The position numbers and the translations under genes are program-made. The notes beneath the pieces were generated by a model that saw only the letters and a program-made list of their open reading frames with translations, was not told the DNA's origin and made no database searches. Below are positions 6,891-13,192 of a DNA stretch of 18,120 bases, in pieces (the first letter of the stretch is position 1; each line of letters starts with the position of its first letter). Location of the stretch: positions 1 to 18,120 of the forward strand of contig JBAWVO010000116.1 in NCBI GenBank assembly GCA_037147235.1, given 5' to 3'. The stretch comes from JANXQG01 sp037147235. Its GTDB lineage: Bacteria > Planctomycetota > Planctomycetia > Pirellulales > Thermoguttaceae.

Positions 6891-7202
6891 TCAATGGCAA
6901 ATTCCCGCGGCACGCAACCGCTGTCGCGCTGGGCTATCGGTGGCTACTTTTGCCAAGGCTTCGCTGAAATCAAGCTGACTTTGGATTTCTGCGTCGAGGG
7001 CATCCTGATGGTCATGATAATAGGAGAGTGCCGCGTAGATTTGAGCTAGCGAAAGATGCGGATACTGGAAGTGCATCTCTTCGGCACTCGATTCGTGAGC
7101 AATCTTGTCAAGCACAACCTCGATAACCTTAACATTTGTGTCGTCGATCCAAGCCCCCCCCCTTGGGTCAAGATGAATATGAGTTGTCGTAACCGTGCTC
7201 AT
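6891..7202 (-). CDS. DUF433-family (antitoxin-like) protein
   Basis: This protein of about 103 residues has the DUF433 signature: THIHLD...AWIDDTNVKVIEVV near the start and FQYPHLSLAQIYAALSYYHDHQ in the middle. DUF433 proteins have a winged-helix-like DNA-binding fold and often act as antitoxins paired with a DUF5615 PIN-like nuclease (VapBC45-type pairs). The ATG at 7202 gives the N-terminus typical of homologues (MSTVTTTHIHLD); ATGs at 7211 and 7226 are also in frame. No start has a good ribosome-binding site. The expected PIN-like partner is absent, and the next gene is the MazG-like enzyme. A run of nine G on the coding strand (7154-7162, codons 14-17) could be slippage-prone. Confidence 0.8.
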   Translation of the reverse strand: MSTVTTTHIHLDPRGGAWIDDTNVKVIEVVLDKIAHESSAEEMHFQYPHLSLAQIYAALSYYHDHQDALDAEIQSQLDFSEALAKVATDSPARQRLRAAGICH

Positions 7203-7228
7203 GAAAAACATCTCGTTTATTGCCATCT

Positions 7229-7241
7229 GTTGTTAAACAAC
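7229..7241. promoter_or_regulatory. Palindromic operator candidate upstream of the DUF433 gene
   Basis: GTTGTT-A-AACAAC is a perfect 6-1-6 palindrome. It lies where transcription from the promoter at 7246-7274 should start (about 7239), the expected place for an autorepressor site of an antitoxin-type DNA-binding protein. Confidence 0.4.
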
Positions 7242-7245
7242 TACC

Positions 7246-7274
7246 ATTCTACCCGCGCAGAACGGCTTGAGCAA
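7246..7274 (-). promoter_or_regulatory. Putative promoter of the DUF433-MazG operon
   Basis: Read on the minus strand, TTGCTC (7274-7269, three of six) and TAGAAT (7251-7246, five of six) are separated by 17 nt. Transcription would begin inside the palindrome at 7229-7241 and give a leader of about 37 nt to the ATG at 7202. Confidence 0.4.
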
Positions 7275-7394
7275 CTCGCTGTAGAGTGCAACAGGAATTT
7301 GGAGTGTTCCCCATTGCCTGTCCGCGCGGTATGATGATTATCGTCCGCTTGTCGTGTCGACGAATTTCCGGTTCCCAAACCCAGGAGGCGAGTC

Positions 7395-8804
7395 ATGTTC
7401 CGTCAGGCATCTCTGATCCTCGGGGCGATCGTGCTGATCGCCGGTGTCCATTACTGTCCTTCCGTCTGCAATGCCTTGGACGACGTCAAGGCGGGGCCAA
7501 ACAAGGAGTCGGAGCAGTTGGCCCCGGATCAATTTGATAAATTCGACATTGGTGGGATCGAAGAAACCCCGCCGGCCGAATTGATGGTTGACCCAACATT
7601 GGAAAGTCCAGCCAAAGCGGCTCCAACTCCAGTGTATCACGACGATAGCAAAGTCCTTGAACATCAAGGTGATGAACCGGCCATTGGCCCGCGGCCAAAG
7701 AGTAAAGACAATGAAGGTTTTGGCGGGCGCGGCAGCGGCAGCCGTAAAGCCATGGTGGCCAGCGGCGGCGGTACGAAACGCACCGAACGAACGGTGACTG
7801 CCGCACTGATCTGGTTGGCCAATCACCAGATGTCGGACGGCAGTTGGAGCCTGCAAAACTACACGCAACGCTGCAAGGATAAGAGTTGTACCGGCAAGGG
7901 CCTAGTTTCAGCCGATGCCGGGGCAACGGCCCTGGGCCTGTTGCCATTCCTTGCTGCCGGGCAATCGCACAAGTCCAAAGGCCCTTACAGGGAACATATC
8001 CTCCAAGGGGTCCAATGGCTCATCGCTCACCAACAGCCCGATGGGAACCTGGCCAAAGGCGTACCGCAGATGATGTATTCGCACGGTCTGGCCACGATTG
8101 CGCTCTCGGAAGCTTTTGGATTGAGCGGCGACAAGCACATCGGTGAGGCCGCACAGAAAGCGGTGAACTTCATCCTTGCGGCTCAGAACGCGACCGACGG
8201 CGGTTGGCGTTACAATCCCAAAGATCCGGGCGACACTTCGGTTTTGGGTTGGCAGTTGACGGCATTGAAGAGCGCAAAAATGGCCGGATTGAACGTCGGG
8301 GGAAACGCCTTCGTCAATGCCGGCAAGTTCCTCGATTCCGTGGCCATCCACGACGGTACGGAATATGGCTATACGCCTGGCATTGGTTCGTCGCCCACGA
8401 TGACCGCCGTTGGGCTGCTGGGCCGTCAATATCTCGGCACCAAACGCGACAACCCCATGCTTGCCGGCGGTATGAAGTATTTGATGAATCACTTGCCGGA
8501 CGAGAGTCTTCCCAATGTCTACTACTGGTATTACGCGACCCAGGTCATGCGCAACATGAACGGATACGAGTGGGACACCTGGAATCGAAAGATGCGCGAT
8601 ATTCTGGTGCGGACGCAGGTCCGCAATGTTGATAGCTGTGCCAACGGTAGCTGGGACCCGGAGAAGGACGTATGGGGCAGATCTGGCGGTCGCGTGATGA
8701 AAACTAGTCTTTCGGTGTTGCCCCTGATGTTGTATTACCATTGGATGCCGTTATTCAAGGCCGAGCCTGCGGGCAATGATTCGACCGTGGCAAAGCCAAA
8801 ATAA
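7395..8804 (+). CDS. Secreted squalene-cyclase-like repeat protein
   Basis: This 469-residue protein has a Sec signal peptide (1-27, ending VCNA), a low-complexity polar linker (about 28-115) and then an alpha/alpha-toroid of prenyltransferase/squalene-oxidase repeats. Repeat signatures are HQMSDGSW (144-151), HQQPDGN (212-218) and QNATDGGWRY (264-273). The lead-in GFGGRGSGSRK...GGTKRTER is typical of a planctomycete family with this architecture. The start is firm: AGGAGG at 7383-7388, six bases before the ATG. Where a cyclase would have DxDD-T-A, this protein reads D277-P-G-D280-T-S, lacking the central catalytic Asp, so it is unlikely to cyclise squalene. A periplasmic binding or scaffold role is possible; the function is unknown. 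Confidence 0.85.
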   Translation: MFRQASLILGAIVLIAGVHYCPSVCNALDDVKAGPNKESEQLAPDQFDKFDIGGIEETPPAELMVDPTLESPAKAAPTPVYHDDSKVLEHQGDEPAIGPRPKSKDNEGFGGRGSGSRKAMVASGGGTKRTERTVTAALIWLANHQMSDGSWSLQNYTQRCKDKSCTGKGLVSADAGATALGLLPFLAAGQSHKSKGPYREHILQGVQWLIAHQQPDGNLAKGVPQMMYSHGLATIALSEAFGLSGDKHIGEAAQKAVNFILAAQNATDGGWRYNPKDPGDTSVLGWQLTALKSAKMAGLNVGGNAFVNAGKFLDSVAIHDGTEYGYTPGIGSSPTMTAVGLLGRQYLGTKRDNPMLAGGMKYLMNHLPDESLPNVYYWYYATQVMRNMNGYEWDTWNRKMRDILVRTQVRNVDSCANGSWDPEKDVWGRSGGRVMKTSLSVLPLMLYYHWMPLFKAEPAGNDSTVAKPK

Positions 8805-8868
8805 AAACTTTCGACACAAATATGAGGAGCAGAAAAACAGGAAAGAAAACAAGGAACCGCCCCCGGTT

Positions 8869-8892
8869 GTGGCCGGTCTCCGACCGAGCCAC
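8869..8892. repeat. Hairpin 1 in the convergent intergenic gap
   Basis: GTGGCCGGTC (8869-8878) pairs with GACCG-A-GCCAC (8882-8892) around a 3-nt loop, with a single bulged A. It lies 65 bp after the repeat-protein stop and seven bases before a second, stronger hairpin. Confidence 0.55.
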
Positions 8893-8898
8893 ACGACC

Positions 8899-8935
8899 GA
8901 CCGTAGGTCTCCCCTTCACCGGGAGACCTGCGGTC
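8899..8935. terminator. Strong hairpin between convergent genes, possible bidirectional terminator
   Basis: GACCGTAGGTCTCCC (8899-8913) pairs with GGGAGACCTGCGGTC (8921-8935) over 15 bp with one T.G wobble and a 7-nt loop. It lies between the stop at 8804 (plus) and the stop at 8995 (minus). There is no T tract on either side, so it is not a classical intrinsic terminator; it may instead block or process transcripts, or be part of an intergenic repeat. Confidence 0.5.
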
Positions 8936-8994
8936 AGGCGTTTCGGCGGGGTCAGGAGACTACTGCTGTAAACATTCAAAGGGTTGTCTATTCT

Positions 8995-10824
8995 CTACAA
9001 ACCGGCCTTGATTACATTCAACCCGGGTTTCAATGAAATAATTCGATCGCCCACCTTCACTTCGCCGGTCATGTTGTCGGGCAGGGTAACGGTTCCGGTC
9101 AACGCGGTTCCGGCTTCCCAGCGAACCTTAATCAGCCCTTTGGGCGTGGGGATGGTGCCCTCGGCCCATTGCAGATCGCCAAGCTGAGGTTCAATTTGCA
9201 CGGAAGCGAAGCCGGGTTCCTTCGGCTGCACACCCAGAATGTGAGCTGGGAATAAATTGGCCGGGCCGGCCGACCAGCCATGGCAGCGGCTCTCGGCAAC
9301 GTCGTTTTCGTCGGGGTGATCTTCCACGGTGAGGTCGCACTTCTCCCAGGTCGTCGTCGCCCCGAAACGCAGCATGTGCCCATAGATCTTGCGGATATCG
9401 TTCAAGGCTGCCGTGGCTAGCCCGGCCTTGAATTTGGCTTCCAGCGTCCAGTACAACATGAACCCGGCCGTCGCTGGCCGCACCTTGATCGTACTCTTTT
9501 CGAGCTTTTCAGCCACCGTCTTATAGTCCCCGATGCCGGCCAGCAAGCTGAACGCATTGACGTGCCAACTGGTCGAAGTCTTGTTGCCGGTTTCGTCAAG
9601 AAAGAAGCCGAGGTCTTTGGAAAGGTAGGCGTCTTGAATGCGCTGCCGCTGGGGCGGAAGGTACGCTTCACATTGGCTGCGGAGTGCTTCGTCACCCATC
9701 ACCTGAGCCAGGTACAAAGCGTCCTGCATGGCGATCACGTATTGCATTTCCAACACGCCATGCGATCCCCACCAGGTCTCCTTGTAGTGGGCGTCGGTGA
9801 TGAAGTTGCCGAGCGGCTTCAGCTTGCCGGGGTTTTGCTTCATGAGGTAAGGCACCAGTTTCTGTACGGCAGGCCACAGCCGCGCCAGACCTTCACGGTC
9901 GCCTGTGTAGCGGTAATAGTCTCGGAGGCAGCCGATGAAATCGAGGTCGTAGTTGACCAGTATCCAGCCATTCACCCCGCGGGGAATGCCCGGCATGTAC
10001 TCGATATTCGACGGGTGCTGGCTGACCCCGGCGCGGCTCGCCTGCGCTGGAATGGAACCGTCTGGAAATTGGCTGGCAGCCATCAGCAAGAGGCACTTGC
10101 GGGCCAGGGCACCGTCGCCGTACAGCAGGGCATTGCAGAGATACTCGACGCGGTAGTCAGAGACCCAGAGCAGTCCGTCGCGTTTGATGCCGTCCTCATA
10201 CCACTGCTGCATGCAAAGCTTGGTGCTATAGGCCGAGATCTCCCATATCTTATTGAGTTGCGGGTCAGAACAGGAAAATAAGCCTGTTTCGTTGACGGGA
10301 TAGTGCTGCAACGTCGCCTGTACGCGATCCAGCGTGATTGCAGCAGCACCCTTGGGCACGACAAGCCGCATATAGCGAAACGCCCGCCGCCCGCGGTTGG
10401 AGAGTGTTTGCGATCCTGCTTTGACCGACAGAAAATCTTTGGGCCGCTTGTACCAGCGGGTTGTGTATTCATTCTCCTTGCGGGCTTCCTGCAACGCCTC
10501 GCCGTAGTAGACCTCAAGTCGGGAGGGCGCATCTGCTTTCACGGTGAACTGAATCGTGCCGACGATTTCCCGACCGAAATCCAAAATCAGTTCCGCGGAA
10601 TTCTGCCCGGGCTGCAACTTGACGGGTTCGCCCTTGAGCAACCTGGCGGCATCCTCCACCTGCCGTTGCGACACAATGGCCTGGGGTGAGACCGGCGTTT
10701 TCTTCAACGAGAAAACCGTGTCCTTGGTGACCGGCTGTTTCGCTGCGTCTTCCGCCCATGCGCCCACCGCCCATCCGCCATACGCGAAGGCGGTAACCGC
10801 GACGATCATCGTTTGTACAAACAT
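8995..10824 (-). CDS. Exported alpha-L-rhamnosidase-like protein (GH78-type)
   Basis: This 609-residue protein is GH78-like. It has a Sec signal peptide (1-24, ending AWA), an N-terminal beta-sandwich (about 60-180, FGREIVGTIQF and FRYMRLVV), an (alpha/alpha)6 barrel (about 190-510) and a C-terminal beta domain (HGWSAGPANLFPAHILGVQP and after). The barrel motif YEDGIKRDGLLWVSD aligns with the D-C-P-Q-R-E...W-x-G-D motif of GH78 enzymes: D211 and D223 match, but the usual general-acid Glu is D216. GATTTWE (E494) is conserved. The ATG at 10824 directly precedes the signal peptide and has AAGG upstream; an earlier in-frame ATG at 10893 lacks support. It follows the GH97 gene by 108 bp and may be co-transcribed. 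Release of rhamnose from an external glycoside is likely but not certain. Confidence 0.85.
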   Translation of the reverse strand: MFVQTMIVAVTAFAYGGWAVGAWAEDAAKQPVTKDTVFSLKKTPVSPQAIVSQRQVEDAARLLKGEPVKLQPGQNSAELILDFGREIVGTIQFTVKADAPSRLEVYYGEALQEARKENEYTTRWYKRPKDFLSVKAGSQTLSNRGRRAFRYMRLVVPKGAAAITLDRVQATLQHYPVNETGLFSCSDPQLNKIWEISAYSTKLCMQQWYEDGIKRDGLLWVSDYRVEYLCNALLYGDGALARKCLLLMAASQFPDGSIPAQASRAGVSQHPSNIEYMPGIPRGVNGWILVNYDLDFIGCLRDYYRYTGDREGLARLWPAVQKLVPYLMKQNPGKLKPLGNFITDAHYKETWWGSHGVLEMQYVIAMQDALYLAQVMGDEALRSQCEAYLPPQRQRIQDAYLSKDLGFFLDETGNKTSTSWHVNAFSLLAGIGDYKTVAEKLEKSTIKVRPATAGFMLYWTLEAKFKAGLATAALNDIRKIYGHMLRFGATTTWEKCDLTVEDHPDENDVAESRCHGWSAGPANLFPAHILGVQPKEPGFASVQIEPQLGDLQWAEGTIPTPKGLIKVRWEAGTALTGTVTLPDNMTGEVKVGDRIISLKPGLNVIKAGL

Positions 10825-10867
10825 AGAAACAACCTTTGTGTTTTGGTGTGAAGAAACGCGGAGAGAT

Positions 10868-10894
10868 GGTGGGACTCGTTTCACTCGGCCCACC
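10868..10894. repeat. Short intergenic palindrome, GTAGGGTGGGCC type
   Basis: GGTGGGAC (10868-10875) pairs with GGCCCACC (10887-10894), seven of eight bases, followed by CTAC. On the minus strand this reads GTAGGGTGGGCC..., a motif I have met as a scattered intergenic repeat in several bacterial groups. It sits in the 108-bp gap between the GH97 and GH78-like genes. Only one copy is in the window. Confidence 0.4.
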
Positions 10895-10932
10895 CTACAG
10901 TTACGGCAACCAACCAGCGTTACAGCCGGTCC

Positions 10933-12837
10933 TCACTTCTTGCGGATGCGCAACGTCAATCCACCGCCGGCGGCCAGATCTACCTTGTGCTTATCCGCAG
11001 CCGATAAGACCACCGCGCGGGTGACGGCAAAGTCCGTGGGTTTGGCACCATCCGCGTAACGATCGGCGGTCCAGTCGCCGGCCCCTAGGAAATCCATGGG
11101 CAGTTCGACCGTGCGCGAGCCACCACCGTTGATCACCCCCACCCACCACTCGTCGCCACTGCGGCGGGCGAACACAGCCAATTCGCCGATGCGGCTTTGC
11201 GGCAGAACGCGGGTCTCATCCCAGACCACCGGCATGGCGCGGATTGCGTCCAGCGCGGGACTGGCCAGATAGAGGTCGGGATTTTCGGCCCAGCAAAGCA
11301 TCGGCGTCGATAAAACGACCGCACAGGCGAGTTGCTGCGCCACCGTGGTCCCCTTCAGGAACTTCGGATTAAAAGTGGTAGGGGTGAAGTCGGCATGGCC
11401 GGCCAACAGACGGGTAAAGGGCAGCGTCGCGTAGTGGGATGGCGGGCTGGTATCCCACTTGTTGTACTCCAGGCCGCGGATCCCCTCGCGGGTCATCTCG
11501 TTGGGCCAAGTGCGGGCCTCGCCCGTCGGCTTGTTGGCCCCGTGAAAATTGAGCATGATCTGGTTTTCGGCCGCCACCTTCAGGCAGTCCTGATAAAACT
11601 CCAAACGGTTGTGGCTCTCGCTGTCCATGAAATCGATCTTCGCGCCGGCAACGCCGGCTTCGCGACAGCGGCGGAAGAAATCGACCCGCTTGGCGTGGGT
11701 CTCCAGGCCCGGCCACTGCCGCCCCTTATCCAAAGTCCAGCCGCGCCAAACCCAGATCCCCACTCCCTTGGTCTTGGCATAGGAGCAGAGTTCTTTCATG
11801 CGAGGCCAAGCACGATCCGGTTCACCCGGCTTGAACCACTCTTGGCGAGTATGTTCCCATCCCTCGTCCACTAGGTAATACTCGCAGGCCAGCGCAGCGG
11901 CCTTGTCCACAAACGCCTTTTGCTTCGACCAGTGCGTGCCCGGATCGTCAAAGGCCCACCACTGCCACAGGCAACGGCCAGGCTTGAGCCACGGAGTATG
12001 GATGCCCTGGGGGAAGAGTGTTGGGTCGGGAGGCGGACAGAGGGCATCGACAATCGGGACATGGACCAAGCCATTGAGATCTTCGGTCTCCATGACCACG
12101 CGCCAGGGCGTGACGATGTCGCCGTCGATGTCCCAGCCCTTGGGGTCATCGCGGAAGGAACACCGCAACATCGAGGTGCCGGTGGCTTCCAGGGTCATGC
12201 CGCTCCAGCCCATGCTCTGGGCCTCGGTGATCGCCGCATAACCGCCGGCCGACAACTGGAACGTCATGGGCATGCCGATACCATCCCGGGCCTTGATCGC
12301 CTGCACTGCGGTGCGGATGTGAATGCCCTCATAGGTTGCAGTGTTCGGATTGACGTAACAAGGTTCACCCTCAGGCAGGACAAATGTTGCAGACTCACCG
12401 GTGATATGGCGTTTTCCCGTGCCTGGGATGCGGCAGCGGTAGGCAGCGCCGTCGTCGAAGACGCGGACCTCGAAGGTCCATGCTTGGCCCCCGGATTGCA
12501 CCGGGTATTCCGCCACCTGGCATTGCTCGCGGCGCTGAGTCTCGGGACCACGCCAGGGGAATGCCTGATCGATGGTTCGCAATACCGGCTTGCCAACCGT
12601 GGCCGCCGCGCCGCTATCGACCCCCGCCACGATCACGCCGGCCCGCGATACATCAATGATCGAACGGCCCGCGATAGCAAGACGCCAGGCGAGATGGCCC
12701 GTCGCGTCGGTTCCGACCTCGGCCCGTAACCGGCCGCTGGGTGCGACACAGTCCGCGACACGGGTGAAGCCAGCCGCCATGCATGTGGGGGCAAGAGCTA
12801 CCAGAAGGAGGGGGGTAAGGAGGGGACGGCACAACAT
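10933..12837 (-). CDS. Exported glycoside hydrolase family 97 protein (alpha-galactosidase/alpha-glucosidase type)
   Basis: This 634-residue protein has the three-part GH97 layout: N-terminal beta-sandwich (about 25-270), TIM barrel (about 280-540) and a small C-terminal beta domain. Residues 1-22 are a signal peptide. The barrel motifs AGAKIDFMDSESHNRLEFY, LNFHGANKPTGEARTWPNE and TREGIRGLEYNKW are diagnostic. D402 in KIDFMD sits where the retaining GH97 alpha-galactosidase (Bacteroides BtGH97b) has its nucleophile, and E457 in RGLEYN lies 55 residues on, the same spacing as the acid/base there. The inverting SusB-type alpha-glucosidases lack that Asp, so a retaining alpha-galactosidase is favoured. 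The ATG at 12837 has AAGGA seven bases upstream and opens the signal peptide; the open frame further upstream (to 12990) is not supported. Confidence 0.88.
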   Translation of the reverse strand: MLCRPLLTPLLLVALAPTCMAAGFTRVADCVAPSGRLRAEVGTDATGHLAWRLAIAGRSIIDVSRAGVIVAGVDSGAAATVGKPVLRTIDQAFPWRGPETQRREQCQVAEYPVQSGGQAWTFEVRVFDDGAAYRCRIPGTGKRHITGESATFVLPEGEPCYVNPNTATYEGIHIRTAVQAIKARDGIGMPMTFQLSAGGYAAITEAQSMGWSGMTLEATGTSMLRCSFRDDPKGWDIDGDIVTPWRVVMETEDLNGLVHVPIVDALCPPPDPTLFPQGIHTPWLKPGRCLWQWWAFDDPGTHWSKQKAFVDKAAALACEYYLVDEGWEHTRQEWFKPGEPDRAWPRMKELCSYAKTKGVGIWVWRGWTLDKGRQWPGLETHAKRVDFFRRCREAGVAGAKIDFMDSESHNRLEFYQDCLKVAAENQIMLNFHGANKPTGEARTWPNEMTREGIRGLEYNKWDTSPPSHYATLPFTRLLAGHADFTPTTFNPKFLKGTTVAQQLACAVVLSTPMLCWAENPDLYLASPALDAIRAMPVVWDETRVLPQSRIGELAVFARRSGDEWWVGVINGGGSRTVELPMDFLGAGDWTADRYADGAKPTDFAVTRAVVLSAADKHKVDLAAGGGLTLRIRKK

Positions 12838-13192
12838 GGTGAGTTCCTTGATGGAATGGAATGAAGGTATTTTGGGAAAGTCATTTGACACCATTCTAAT
12901 CGTTCTTGCCATGGACTTCCAGTTCCACCAGATGAGAACATTATTCCAACCGGATAAAAAGTTGGCTGACCCATTCGCCCATCCTTGCACGGAGTCGAGG
13001 CTTACCGCACAATGGTGTGCATGTTATTGCTCGACGATCGACGTGGAGTGCTTTTCGGCATCGCCATCGGTGGTGTGCCCAATGTTTCGGCTCTCCGCAG
13101 CCTGCCCAGCGATAACCCCAGACCGAATTGAAGAGTCCGTGAAGCGGAATTATCATTTCATCCACAAATTCAGTCCCAAGGAGAGCGATCTG
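12838..13192. other. Divergent promoter region between GH97 and GH116-like genes
   Basis: This 355-bp gap holds no gene I can support. It should carry promoters for both directions: a fair candidate for the plus-strand gene (13128-13156) and a weak one on the minus strand (TGGAAG at 12921-12916, 17 nt, TAGAAT at 12898-12893). I see no strong palindrome that would mark a shared operator. Confidence 0.6.
13128..13156 (+). promoter_or_regulatory. Putative promoter of the GH116-like gene
   Basis: TTGAAG (13128-13133, four of six) and TATCAT (13151-13156, five of six) are separated by 17 nt. The start would be near 13163, just upstream of AAGGAG (13178-13183) and the ATG at 13193. Confidence 0.45.

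Noticed and set aside
13085..13098. TTTCGGCTCTCCGC identical to positions 9-22
   Set aside because: A single 14-base match is close to chance for two sites in 18 kb, and the second copy lacks the palindrome partner.
12572..13192. N-terminal extension of the GH116-like open frame
   Set aside because: It would overlap the GH97 gene by about 270 bp and place a Tat signal in the middle of the protein; the ribosome-binding site and signal peptide support 13193.
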